Assembly (NCBI GenBank): GCA_965227935.1
Contig: CBDDGS010000019.1
Coordinates: 2,480,001-2,544,000, forward strand
Source: JAWPMT01 sp965227935
GTDB lineage: Bacteria > Bacteroidota > Bacteroidia > Cytophagales > Cyclobacteriaceae
Reading direction: 5' to 3'
Length of the DNA stretch: 64,000 bases
The notes beneath the pieces were generated by a model. It was given only the letters and a program-made list of their open reading frames with translations. It was not told where the DNA came from and ran no database searches. Position 1 is the stretch's first letter. Each line of letters begins with the position of its first letter. A program made the position numbers and the translations under genes. Shown here piece by piece: positions 9,690 to 18,497 of the stretch.

Positions 9690-10433
9690 CTAAAACAACT
9701 TGGTGACGGACTTGCTGATTTTGGCCCATTCCGCGGCTGTAGTCGACGCAACCAACTCACCGTGCATCGCAATGTACGCATCGTAAAGCTCCCCACGCAG
9801 TTGGTCCCGACGGGCGTACATGGCCTTCATGTCTTCCTCAGTTGCAAAGATGTTGCGGATGGCCTCGTTGTCTCTATAATTCAGCTTCGCCCGTTCGAGC
9901 ATGTACTCCACTAACGCCAATTGGAAGCCGTCATAGGCCTGCAAAGCCGTTTCTCTCTGAGAGGTATCAGCTATCTCACGGCTAATTGATGCACGCCGTT
10001 TAGCCATGCGGCTCTTGACCTTTTCAACCGCTTTTAGTTGCTTTTTGGCGGGATCCTTCTTGCTGTTGTCGACCATCTGAAGCACCTGCGTCCATTCCGA
10101 TTCTGTGATCATCTTCTGGAAGCGTATTCTCCCTTCAATGGCTTTTGTTTGTTGCTTAGCATGTGAACCTGCCCAATCCGCGAAGAATGTCTCGAAATCA
10201 TGCTTCGTTGTTTCACGGCTGGCGAACAAGGCATCAAGCTCCTTCAAACCATTTCCCTGCGCTTTCGCAAAATCCTTCACATACTGTTTGTACTCCTTCG
10301 CCAGATCAATGATCTGCTCTTTTCGCTCCTTGTCCTGGACCGTCTTCTTGATGTACTTCAAAAGGTTGGGGTCGGCAAAGGGGCTATTGGAGCTTCCAGC
10401 AAATAAGAGTGAAATGATCAGTGCAATGAGCAT
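9690..10433 (-). CDS. Membrane-anchored helical protein, family A (paralogue of 19241-20002)
   Basis: The 247-residue product begins MLIALIISLLFAG, a short uncleaved anchor or signal segment. The rest is almost entirely charged alpha helix, probably periplasmic. It shares its full layout with the protein at 19241-20002: the MLIAL start, a helix with RK..I near residue 38, a central segment of the type IEGRIRFQKMITESEW, a KLNYRD / KLNYVY segment, the acidic TEEDMKAMY / TKEEMEAFY block, and a C-terminus ending AEWAKISKSVTKLF. Both copies sit immediately downstream of a porin gene on the same strand, suggesting a role linked to those porins. I do not recognise a named domain. A 62-bp gap separates it from the porin upstream. 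Confidence 0.8.
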   Translation of the reverse strand: MLIALIISLLFAGSSNSPFADPNLLKYIKKTVQDKERKEQIIDLAKEYKQYVKDFAKAQGNGLKELDALFASRETTKHDFETFFADWAGSHAKQQTKAIEGRIRFQKMITESEWTQVLQMVDNSKKDPAKKQLKAVEKVKSRMAKRRASISREIADTSQRETALQAYDGFQLALVEYMLERAKLNYRDNEAIRNIFATEEDMKAMYARRDQLRGELYDAYIAMHGELVASTTAAEWAKISKSVTKLF

Positions 10434-10495
10434 GGACGGTAGTCTTTATGGTCTGGCGCAAAAGTACTCAATCCATCAGAGCCAGAATAGCCAAA

Positions 10496-11680
10496 TCAAT
10501 TGCTCTTGTTGGTATACTTGAAAGCATATCTTGCCGAGAACTGGAATCTGTAAAAGCTCCCCGAGTCACCAGTCTGCCATTCCCGGTAGCCATACATAAA
10601 TTCCAATCCAAAAAACAGCGGTGCCGCAGGACTTACAATGACATTGGCAGAACCACTCCACGCCCGTCGGTTGACATCGGAGTTGTCCAACTGCTCAGGA
10701 TTGAATCCTTCGAAAAAGGAATAATTCACACTAGATCGCCATTTGTCATTCCAATGATGGAGGTAGGAGACAAACCCATTCAATGACTCAATAGGCTCCA
10801 ACTCCAGGTCGGTGTCTATCAGCGCACTATTAGTAAATCCAAGTCCAGCGTACCGACCTAATCCGCGACCATAGGCCGTCATCACCCTCAGGTCATCACG
10901 GCCTGTCGTTTTGACCTTGGCTGCTCCGGTGATACCATACCCAATGAAATCACGACGCTCTCCGCCATCGTCGTAGTATCGGGGATTCCGAAAGATTCCA
11001 GCGATCCCGCCATTTCCCCAATTGCCACTGAAGTTTCTCCGCACGACAAAGTCCGGCAGGCCTCCGGAGGATACTTCCAACCCGCCCGCCGCAGAAGGTG
11101 TGAGGGTAGTCTCGGGATTCTCCATTGAAAACTGCCAGTCGCCTGCAGTATACCGAATGAGAGGTTGCCGATTGAAGATCAATCCCTCTGCCGCACCGGC
11201 GAAATCGAGATCATCCGGTATCACTACGATCATGAATGTACTCCAGGTCTGTCCCAACGTCCAGTTGCCAAAATCGAAGTAGAACTGCCTCATGCGGGGA
11301 TTGTACGAATTGCTGATTCGTTGGTCTCCTGCCAGCGAGAGAAGAAAGTCCATTTCGAAATAGGCATGCACCGGCTTACCCAACAGTTCACTGGCCACAT
11401 CGATATAAAACCTCGACTCTTTGACATGGAAATGGGTGTCGAAGGTCTCTTCCCCTCCGATGGGGATAGCACCCGGGAAGTGGATATCCCTGATGGGATT
11501 ATCAACCGGCGGCTCCCCATCCTGGAACACAGACATCATAAAATCCAGCTTGGCAAAACCTCCGATGGTAAATGTGGTCTCTGGCTTCTCCTCCTCATCC
11601 TGGGCAGCCACTGGCAATACAGCGTAGAGCGCGGCGCATGCGACCAGCACTCTTATCCAGTCCCGAAAGTCTCTACTCAT
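10496..11680 (-). CDS. DcaP-like trimeric porin family protein
   Basis: The 394-residue product has a signal peptide ending near VAAQDEEE. A short acidic linker is followed by a barrel beginning TFTIGGFAKLDFM. A typical porin body contains HFHVKESRFYIDVASE, GQTWSTFM and long strands alternating aromatic and small residues. Its C-terminus ends FQFSARYAFKYTNKSN. This layout (short N-terminal segment, GFAKLD-type first strand, GQTWSTF) is typical of DcaP-like porins, which import organic acids or peptides. The ATG at 11680 overlaps the preceding PCMD gene by 8 bases. The substrate cannot be told from sequence. Confidence 0.82.
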   Translation of the reverse strand: MSRDFRDWIRVLVACAALYAVLPVAAQDEEEKPETTFTIGGFAKLDFMMSVFQDGEPPVDNPIRDIHFPGAIPIGGEETFDTHFHVKESRFYIDVASELLGKPVHAYFEMDFLLSLAGDQRISNSYNPRMRQFYFDFGNWTLGQTWSTFMIVVIPDDLDFAGAAEGLIFNRQPLIRYTAGDWQFSMENPETTLTPSAAGGLEVSSGGLPDFVVRRNFSGNWGNGGIAGIFRNPRYYDDGGERRDFIGYGITGAAKVKTTGRDDLRVMTAYGRGLGRYAGLGFTNSALIDTDLELEPIESLNGFVSYLHHWNDKWRSSVNYSFFEGFNPEQLDNSDVNRRAWSGSANVIVSPAAPLFFGLEFMYGYREWQTGDSGSFYRFQFSARYAFKYTNKSN

Positions 11681-12752
11681 ATTCGAGCACCAGATCATCT
11701 ATAAGCAACTCACTACCGATGGCGCCCTGGAAAGTGGCACCACCATAGCTGGATGAAGCCACAAACGTCAGATGCGAAGGCAATACAATATTGGCAGAGT
11801 CACCTTCAATGTACAGGCCATTATCCGGCTTGGTATAGTCTGGAGCACTATCAGGAAGCCTGCCATAGGTGAAGTCGACCGTGATCTCCGTCAGGTCCGC
11901 TTGCAGGTCGGTGCTCCTGAACCACGCCGTGGCGAGCCTTCTTGTGTTATTACTGGTCCTCAGCTCCAGTAAGCAGTAAATGTCACAGCCATCACCTTCG
12001 GCCAGGACATTGCCATCACGGTCCTTGTTCTCTGCACCTGGTTCGTAGCGGTATTTCACTCTGAAAGCAGTGGGGCGAGCAGCGAAGGGAACACCAAAAT
12101 CGATGGCGGCCTCAGGATCTGAGGGGTCGATTCGATCTGTGTCAAAAAAGCCCGTGTACACCGTCCCTGCGGCAATCGGGAACCCCAAACTGGCTGCCAG
12201 TCGGCCATTGTCCAATGTCTCCATCTGCGGAGCGATATTTTCATCTTCCAGTTCTATTGGAGTGGTTGAGAGGAGTCCCAACAGTTGCGTACCGGGATTA
12301 CCCGTCCCCCAGATCGTATTGGCGGCGCTCTCTCCAGGCTCAAAGTAGCCGGCATTGGTCTTGTACCAAAGGTTGAAGTCGGCATTCGACAGCTGCGGCG
12401 TAGCAGTCGCCACTTGAGGGATCAGTGTCCACGTGCGGCTACTACCATCCTCCGCGGTGACGATCACTGGGAGCTCCTCACGAAAGTCAATGACATCTCC
12501 CGCATTGACGCTCGCGGTGGCGAATGTCGAAAACGTCAATGTTCGCACGCCGGTCTGAGACAAATCGACACCGGCCGGCATTTCGATCGTAACGGTCCCT
12601 TCCGCCGCGTCGATCGCAGCAGCCCCAGCCTGATTCGTCACCTCGATCGTTTTGATATTGGCATGGGGCGAAAGACCGAAGAAGTCTTGCTCGATGCATG
12701 AGGCCAGCACTCCCGCAAGCATCACAATTAAAAGGAATCTATACTTTCTCAT
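11673..12752 (-). CDS. PCMD-domain surface lipoprotein
   Basis: The 359-residue protein has a lipobox LASC with Cys at residue 19. An Ig-like segment at about 30-120 contains VTAEDGSSRTWTL. The C-terminal two thirds match the PCMD family (putative carbohydrate metabolism domain), which often lies in Bacteroidota surface lipoproteins. Typical features are NADFNLWYKT, the GFPIAAGTVYTGFF region, and a closing strand GSELLIDDLVLEYE. The gene overlaps the upstream barrel gene by 4 bases (ATGA) and the downstream porin by 8, so the three are surely co-transcribed. PCMD proteins are thought to bind glycans, but linkage to a DcaP-like porin rather than SusC/SusD is unusual. Confidence 0.83.
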   Translation of the reverse strand: MRKYRFLLIVMLAGVLASCIEQDFFGLSPHANIKTIEVTNQAGAAAIDAAEGTVTIEMPAGVDLSQTGVRTLTFSTFATASVNAGDVIDFREELPVIVTAEDGSSRTWTLIPQVATATPQLSNADFNLWYKTNAGYFEPGESAANTIWGTGNPGTQLLGLLSTTPIELEDENIAPQMETLDNGRLAASLGFPIAAGTVYTGFFDTDRIDPSDPEAAIDFGVPFAARPTAFRVKYRYEPGAENKDRDGNVLAEGDGCDIYCLLELRTSNNTRRLATAWFRSTDLQADLTEITVDFTYGRLPDSAPDYTKPDNGLYIEGDSANIVLPSHLTFVASSSYGGATFQGAIGSELLIDDLVLEYE

Positions 12753-13534
12753 CCTCGTGCTCTTTTTCCTTTGAAGTAATAGGCCAGACCCAATCGCAAC
12801 GACAGCAGGTCAATTTGGAAACTCACCTGGTTCGAATCCGTACTGGAGTCTTCCACATTGTTGATGAAGGTGGTGGAGTTAGTGTATTTGTAGCCGATCA
12901 GATTATTGATCTCTACTTCAAACGCAAAGTTCTCAATGGCAAAAAACACAATACCCGGACTGATTCCGGCGCTGAACGCAAAATCCTCGACATAGGTCCG
13001 CGTGATCTCGTCAACATTCCTTGTGTCGACCCGGAGCGTATTGCCACCGCCAAAGCCTAAACCAATCCCGGCGAAGAAACTCAACCGTTCTGTGGGAACC
13101 AAGGGAAAGAAAGCTTTGAGATTGGGGGTCACGAGGCCGCTACTGCCGATCGACTCGCGAGCCAGCGTGTCGCTATTGGAGTCCACCAATGTTCCACGGA
13201 ACTCCTCTCGCTCATAATTGACGTCCACCCCAGCCATGACATAGTCTCCGATGAAGTATCCGCCTTTCAGCGTGACGTCATAGTTAAACTCCTCTCCCAA
13301 TACCACACGATCGAACAATCGCTGCGTATTCTCCAGGTTGCGATCCTGTAGGGAAAAGGCGAAACCCAGGTAGCCGTTGCCTTTTCTGAAGGGGTTAAAG
13401 TCTTCCTGATAGTACTTGCTGATCAGGTCGTACGGGGAAGTTTTTTGGTCGTTGGGCGGCTCCTCCTGAGCAAACGCCAAAGTCAGGCAAAACAACAGCC
13501 CGAACGTCAACGACAATATCCTATAGGAAGTCAT
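12749..13534 (-). CDS. Small outer-membrane beta-barrel protein
   Basis: The 261-residue product has a signal peptide ending LAFAQEEP and a barrel of about eight to ten strands. The barrel starts NGYLGFAFSLQDRN and ends LSLRLGLAYYFKGK. Strand pairs such as GGYFIGDYVMAGVDVNYERE and LSFFAGIGLGFGGGN are typical of OmpA/OmpX-like barrels of the porin superfamily. It is the first gene of the operon barrel - PCMD lipoprotein - porin - helical protein. Its ligand and role are unknown. Confidence 0.8.
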   Translation of the reverse strand: MTSYRILSLTFGLLFCLTLAFAQEEPPNDQKTSPYDLISKYYQEDFNPFRKGNGYLGFAFSLQDRNLENTQRLFDRVVLGEEFNYDVTLKGGYFIGDYVMAGVDVNYEREEFRGTLVDSNSDTLARESIGSSGLVTPNLKAFFPLVPTERLSFFAGIGLGFGGGNTLRVDTRNVDEITRTYVEDFAFSAGISPGIVFFAIENFAFEVEINNLIGYKYTNSTTFINNVEDSSTDSNQVSFQIDLLSLRLGLAYYFKGKRARG

Positions 13535-13650
13535 TCAATGAGTGTGATGAGTTTATAGCTATTCAACTTCTGTTGGGAGCCATTTGATTGTCAAAGTAAG
13601 AGAAAAACCAGGAATCATATAAAACGGCAGCCGCCGAATTGATGAACAAA

Positions 13651-15036
13651 TCACGGACCATTAGCACCAGTTTGCCACCCCCCTCCCAGGGCTTGATAGA
13701 GCCGGATGAGTGAAGTGTACTTGAGCTGCAAGGCCTCCGACGTTTGAAGTAGTGAATTGAACTGTGAACGCTGCAGATCGAGTATTTCGAGATAGCTGGT
13801 GACACCGCTTTCATACCTCACCCAAGATAGCTCCAAGGCGGTAGTGGCAGCATTGACCTGGCGAACGCGTGCCTCGTATTCCAGCTGATAAGTCTCCACT
13901 GCAATCATGGCGTCTTCGACCTCACGAAGGGCATTCAGAAAGCTATTCTGGTACGTGGCTACCAGTTGTTCCGCGATGACCCTCTCGACCTCCACCTTGC
14001 GCTTATTGGCCTTGTAGTTGAATAGCGGACCAAATACCTGGGCCGTCAAATTCGAAAATATCGAGCCACTGTTGGTGATAATAGCACCGACATCTGCCGA
14101 GAGCGTCAGCGATGGATAGCGCAGCGCCTCCGTTGCCCCAATACGGGCTTGCTGAGCTTCTAACCTCCGCTCGGAGGCCAGTATATCGGGTCTGCGGTCC
14201 AGTAGCTCTGACGGCAATCCAGGTGGCAGGTCCACGGGCAACAACTGGTCTTGCAGCGCCAAACCCCGTGGGATATCCTGCGGCGGTAGACCCAGCAGGA
14301 AGCTGATGGCATTCTCCGTCTGCACCCTCAGGCGCCTGAAAGTCTGTATCGTCGTCAGGGCCTGCTCTACCTGGATCTCTGACTGCTTAAGGTCCACCTC
14401 CGAGATCATCCCTGCCTCAAAGCGCGCCTTCACAATGTCGAGGTCACTCTGCCACGTCTCCAGGGTCCTCTCCGCCACAATCAGCCGATTGTCCAGATCC
14501 CTCAACAACATGTAGGACTGCGCGATACTGCTGACCAGCACGAGCACCAAGCTGCGGTAGCCTTCTTCTGAGGCCAGGTACTCCTGCCTTGCTGCCTCGT
14601 TGAGGTTGCGAAACCGCCCCCACAAGTCCACCTGATACGATACTGCTGAAAAGACTGTACCCGAGCCACTAGCCACGTCAGATGAGTTGCTGGCAAGCGA
14701 GAGGCCGGCATCTCCTCCATAATCCACCCGCGGAAATAGATTGGCCCGTGTAATGTTGAGCTGTAATTCGGCTACCTCAATTCTCTTGGCTGCTACGACC
14801 AGGTCCAGGTTGTTGCTAATGCCTGTTTCGATCAGGGACGTCAACACCGTGTCTCCAAATATCTCCCACCAGGGAAGCGTAGCAATGGAGAGGCCACTGT
14901 CTTGCTCCGCTCGATAATCCTCGGCCAAAGGTTGATTGGGTCTTGAATAGGGTTCACCAAGTTTGCAGCCCGCTGCGGCAAGAATTAGCAGCACAAATAC
15001 GGCGATATGGCCAGCGTATGTTCTCAGCGTCCTCAT
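13651..15036 (-). CDS. Efflux outer-membrane factor, NodT/OprM family lipoprotein
   Basis: The 461-residue product has a lipobox AAGC (Cys24), then the conserved start of NodT-family factors (GEPYSRPNQPLAEDYR and LPWWEIFGD.VL..LI). The long helical hairpins of the TolC fold follow, with NNLDLVVAAKRI, LLGLPPQDIPRGL and DLPPGLPSELLDRRPDI. These are diagnostic for OprM-type trimeric exit ducts. It is the third gene of an exporter operon and overlaps the permease by 4 bases (ATGA). The ATG at 15036 was chosen over upstream possibilities because it begins the lipoprotein signal. Confidence 0.93.
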   Translation of the reverse strand: MRTLRTYAGHIAVFVLLILAAAGCKLGEPYSRPNQPLAEDYRAEQDSGLSIATLPWWEIFGDTVLTSLIETGISNNLDLVVAAKRIEVAELQLNITRANLFPRVDYGGDAGLSLASNSSDVASGSGTVFSAVSYQVDLWGRFRNLNEAARQEYLASEEGYRSLVLVLVSSIAQSYMLLRDLDNRLIVAERTLETWQSDLDIVKARFEAGMISEVDLKQSEIQVEQALTTIQTFRRLRVQTENAISFLLGLPPQDIPRGLALQDQLLPVDLPPGLPSELLDRRPDILASERRLEAQQARIGATEALRYPSLTLSADVGAIITNSGSIFSNLTAQVFGPLFNYKANKRKVEVERVIAEQLVATYQNSFLNALREVEDAMIAVETYQLEYEARVRQVNAATTALELSWVRYESGVTSYLEILDLQRSQFNSLLQTSEALQLKYTSLIRLYQALGGGWQTGANGP

Positions 15037-16052
15037 GCCTTGCGTTTCAATCTTTCCACCAACCCAAAAGCACTGACCACATAGAACACCGCAACCATGA
15101 TCTGCACTACCCTCACCCATACTTTGCTATCCGCCTCGTTACCTGAACTTCCGCTCACCGAACACACAACCAACAAATAAGTCGAGAAAGCCATACCGTA
15201 GAGCGCGCCCGCTGGTTTACCTGAGAACAGTTGACGGCCCAACATCAAGCCGGCAAGGAGTGTCAGTAGCAGGAAAAAGCCAAACTCCGGCACAATCACC
15301 ATCAGTTCGTACCCGACGATGGCGACAATGCCACCGATCAGGTTCCCAATGATGAGGGCCTTTCCAGCCTTGAAGTCTTTTCCGAAAGCCGGTTGCATAG
15401 ACAAAATGGCCACGAAGATCAGGATGAGAATGCTGCCCGTCAGCTCAAAGTAGTAAAACAGCAGGTACAATGGTAAGATCACCAGCGTTCTCGTCCCTGC
15501 TGCCACAAATCGCTGTTGTTTTGTGGGAGCAGGTTTCTTTACTGCTGCAACTTTACCAGCCACCGGAGCTTTACGTGGAGCAGGAAAAAAGGCGAAGACC
15601 AGGGCCACCAAGGCCATCGCCACTGTGGCATTGAAAACGACAGTACCCGCCACACTCTGAGCCAGTGCCGGCGACATCAGTCCGATATTGGGTATCAGCA
15701 AGACCGCTATCATCAGCCATACCCTGAGGTTGGCATTGAGCCGAGGGTGATTGCTGTAAAAGAGATAGAACAGGATCAATGATGACAGCAGAATATGCAG
15801 CAGCGGGATCGGTAGCGTGAACTGGCTGAGCATGACACCGAGCACACAAGCCAAGACGATGGTAAAGATGAAGGAAAGGCCTTCCTTCCAACTTGGTGGC
15901 GCGTCCGCAGCGAGAAAGCCCAACGCCAATACCGGCAAGAGAAATGACATCTGCCAACCGAAACCCATTGCGACGGCAACCGCCGCAACCGATCCGATCA
16001 CATATCGATAGAGATGTTTTCGGGCAGAAATATCTAAAGCAACACTACCCAT
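15033..16052 (-). CDS. DUF2955 / FUSC-type aromatic-compound exporter permease
   Basis: The 339-residue protein has about ten membrane segments in two groups, separated by an Ala/Pro/Lys-rich linker near residues 158-180 (APVAGKVAAVKKPAPTK). Motifs include FLPVLALGFLAADAPPS and ILSMQPAFGKDFKAGKALIIGN. It matches DUF2955, a relative of fusaric-acid-resistance and p-hydroxybenzoate exporters (FUSC, AaeB). With the adaptor on one side and the outer-membrane factor on the other it forms a complete tripartite pump for small aromatic or toxic compounds. It is shorter than full AaeB/FUSC proteins (650 or more residues) and lacks their extra cytoplasmic domain. Confidence 0.88.
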   Translation of the reverse strand: MGSVALDISARKHLYRYVIGSVAAVAVAMGFGWQMSFLLPVLALGFLAADAPPSWKEGLSFIFTIVLACVLGVMLSQFTLPIPLLHILLSSLILFYLFYSNHPRLNANLRVWLMIAVLLIPNIGLMSPALAQSVAGTVVFNATVAMALVALVFAFFPAPRKAPVAGKVAAVKKPAPTKQQRFVAAGTRTLVILPLYLLFYYFELTGSILILIFVAILSMQPAFGKDFKAGKALIIGNLIGGIVAIVGYELMVIVPEFGFFLLLTLLAGLMLGRQLFSGKPAGALYGMAFSTYLLVVCSVSGSSGNEADSKVWVRVVQIMVAVFYVVSAFGLVERLKRKA

Positions 16053-16053
16053 A

Positions 16054-17205
16054 TCACCTTAAATACGACAGCCATCCATTCAACCTCAATCGCCACCTGC
16101 CGACAGTATTCAAGAAGCCATTGTCACCATTGAAGACTACGACATCCACCTGCCCGCCAAGACGGGTGTACTCCAACAGCTCCCTATCGTTGAACGAGAT
16201 GATCACTGGGAATCGCTGGGGGTCTCGCAGCCAGCTTTGGCTATTTTTCACTGTGGGCAACTCACCCCGGTTATAGTAGCCGGAAGCCACCCCATGACCA
16301 ATACTGCGAATCGTGCCCTCAAAGACTTGCCCCGGAGCTACATCCAGGACAAACTCTACGCGATCCCCTGGATCCATGTGGTAGAGGTTGTTTTCTTTCA
16401 TGTCGGCTTGTATCCAGAGGTCGGTCGTCGTCAGCAGCATGGCCATGGGCTGACCCGGCTGACAGAAGAAGCCCAGGTCGACATTGTAACTCTCGATGAC
16501 ACCATTGGCTGGCGCATAGATAGTACTAAAGGCCCTGTTGAGGTACGCCTGCTCGACAGCAACGACCGCCGCTCGCAATTGTGGATTGTCAGGTCCCGAA
16601 ACCCCTAGTTGTTGCTGGGCTTTCTCCAAGTCCGCCTCGGCTGAGGAAACGGTCTCGACAGCCTGCGCCAGCGATGTCTCCGCCACGTCTTTATCGGCGA
16701 GGGATAAGGCCCCCGGATTTTCCTTCAGGACCGCTTCCACACGATCATAATTTCGCTGCGCCCGGTCCAGCTGCGCCCTTGCCACTCCTAGCCGGCCCGC
16801 TGCTGATTTTACGGTGGCTGTACGTGCGCCCACTTGCTGGGCCGTATTATCAAGGCGTGCCTCGGCAGATTTAATGGCCAGATCAAAAGGACGAGGATCA
16901 ATTTGAAACAGCGTATCCCCTACTGTCACGCGACTGTGAAGGCCCACCTTGATTTCCGTAAGGTTCCCCTGAACACGAGGAGCCACGGGTATGGCCAAAC
17001 CGGTGAGTCGTGCCTGATCCGTGTAAGGCACGTGACGATCAGACAGAACGTGCAGCGTAAGCAACAACAGGCATATCCCCATGACCGTCCATGTTAAGAC
17101 ACGAGCCGGGTCCAGCTTCCGCTTAGGCTTTTTCTCTTCGGTAGGCTGCTCAGCCTCCGACCCTACATTTTCATCCACTTCCTCGGTAGTCTTTTCTTTT
17201 GCCAT
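16054..17205 (-). CDS. HlyD/EmrA-family membrane fusion protein (periplasmic adaptor)
   Basis: The 383-residue product has an acidic cytoplasmic N-terminus (about residues 1-34), one membrane segment at 36-54, a biotinyl-lipoyl half (APRVQGNLTEIKVGLHSRVTVGDTLFQIDPRPF), a coiled-coil hairpin (about 110-210), the second lipoyl half (IYAPANGVIESYNVDLGFFCQPGQPM) and a beta-barrel domain. This is the standard adaptor of EmrA/AaeA-type pumps. The gap to the permease is 1 bp. The ATG at 17205 starts a typical charged N-terminus. No TetR, MarR or LysR regulator is next to the operon, so its control is not visible here. Confidence 0.92.
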   Translation of the reverse strand: MAKEKTTEEVDENVGSEAEQPTEEKKPKRKLDPARVLTWTVMGICLLLLTLHVLSDRHVPYTDQARLTGLAIPVAPRVQGNLTEIKVGLHSRVTVGDTLFQIDPRPFDLAIKSAEARLDNTAQQVGARTATVKSAAGRLGVARAQLDRAQRNYDRVEAVLKENPGALSLADKDVAETSLAQAVETVSSAEADLEKAQQQLGVSGPDNPQLRAAVVAVEQAYLNRAFSTIYAPANGVIESYNVDLGFFCQPGQPMAMLLTTTDLWIQADMKENNLYHMDPGDRVEFVLDVAPGQVFEGTIRSIGHGVASGYYNRGELPTVKNSQSWLRDPQRFPVIISFNDRELLEYTRLGGQVDVVVFNGDNGFLNTVGRWRLRLNGWLSYLR

Positions 17206-17370
17206 TGGTCTAGGAATTGGGAGCAGCCCATGCAATGGAATCTGCCATCCTCAAACTTACACGATTAAATTCCGCAGCCACGCAGTAACCCCATTTGATG
17301 AAACTTTCTCAGGAATCGAGAGACCGCGCGGACAAGTATCTACAAGAATTCTGGCTCATTAGGATCAACC

Positions 17371-18396
17371 TCACAGGCCAAATCGATAGGAGGCCATGAA
17401 CATCAGCTGCTGCTTAGACTTCAAAAATCCATATTCGCTTCTGAATTGCCATTTCTGATTGTGCTGATAGTTGACACCAAGTAGCATCTGCCAATCGTAC
17501 TCCAGCCTTTTATCAAACTGGTAGTAGACATCGTCATCCACGACACCGCTCACCAGATTGTAGGCAGCCTCAGCCAACAATCTTTCGGTCAAGGTCAAAT
17601 CGTCCCAAAACTGACCGTCGCGGTTGGGAATACTGCCATCTCGAAAACTAGTCCAATAGTCGTCCAATGCCTGCTTATCCTCCTCAGTGATCCCCAGGGC
17701 TTCATCAAATGGGATATTTCCAGAAGTTCTGCTCTGCAGGTTTTGAAATTGTGCCCCCGCCCAAACAGCAAAAAACCTATCAGGGGTTTTCGTCATAATC
17801 CTGCGCACCAAACGCATGCCACTTACTTTCACCAATACGGGTTTGTCCAACCGCTTATTCGTCGTCCATGACCAGGAGTAGTCAGCCATGAGAATGACCG
17901 GGCCCAGGGGAGCCAGGCCTAAAAGATTTAATCCATAGTACTGGCCTTCAATATCTGTCGTGCTGTAGAAAAGATCACTTCCGACGACACTGAAACTGAT
18001 GGTTTGCTCACCCCAAACCCGGCCGTAGTAGCCCCCTACGGCCAGGAAAGGGAATACCCAGGCATCTCCCCGAAAATTCAACGTATTGATTCTTCCTTCC
18101 GAAGGACCAAAATCCAGGATGCCGTCAAGGGAGAGATAGTCCAGGTCACTATTGGGTGTACCTGGATCAGCAATGGCCATTTCGAAATTTTCCAGTACCA
18201 GGCCCTGCTTGTTGAAGATCGTGCCGACACTTAGCCCGTAGGGCAATTGCAGCTTGAACCCCCTAGCATAGGCCTTCTTTCCGAGAATGGGTAAGGCATA
18301 AGGGTACTCTTTACCAATCTGGGTACTATCTATGTCCTGTCCAAATAGTGATGAGGTCAACAGAAAAACTGTCAGAAGTATGGCAATTCTTTTCAT
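17371..18396 (-). CDS. Exported beta-barrel-like protein of unknown function
   Basis: The 341-residue product has a signal peptide ending SSLFGQ and is rich in amphipathic strands such as LQLPYGLSVGTIFNKQG, DAWVFPFLAVGGYYGRVWG and a C-terminal FMASYRFGL. These point to an outer-membrane barrel. A central helical insert (about residues 225-280, EALGITEEDKQALDDYW) probably forms a plug or loop. It lies between the porin set (101 bp upstream) and the exporter operon (165 bp downstream), same strand, so it could belong to either. Similar proteins are found in Bacteroidota without an assigned role. I do not recognise a named family with confidence. Confidence 0.75.
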   Translation of the reverse strand: MKRIAILLTVFLLTSSLFGQDIDSTQIGKEYPYALPILGKKAYARGFKLQLPYGLSVGTIFNKQGLVLENFEMAIADPGTPNSDLDYLSLDGILDFGPSEGRINTLNFRGDAWVFPFLAVGGYYGRVWGEQTISFSVVGSDLFYSTTDIEGQYYGLNLLGLAPLGPVILMADYSWSWTTNKRLDKPVLVKVSGMRLVRRIMTKTPDRFFAVWAGAQFQNLQSRTSGNIPFDEALGITEEDKQALDDYWTSFRDGSIPNRDGQFWDDLTLTERLLAEAAYNLVSGVVDDDVYYQFDKRLEYDWQMLLGVNYQHNQKWQFRSEYGFLKSKQQLMFMASYRFGL

Positions 18397-18497
18397 AGAG
18401 TTAGGTTTGAAAACTTAAAGCTAAATATGTCCAGCGTGTCGTTCTTTATTTGATTGTAAGTCGTAATTCCACTTATCAAAGTCACCGGCGCAATAAT

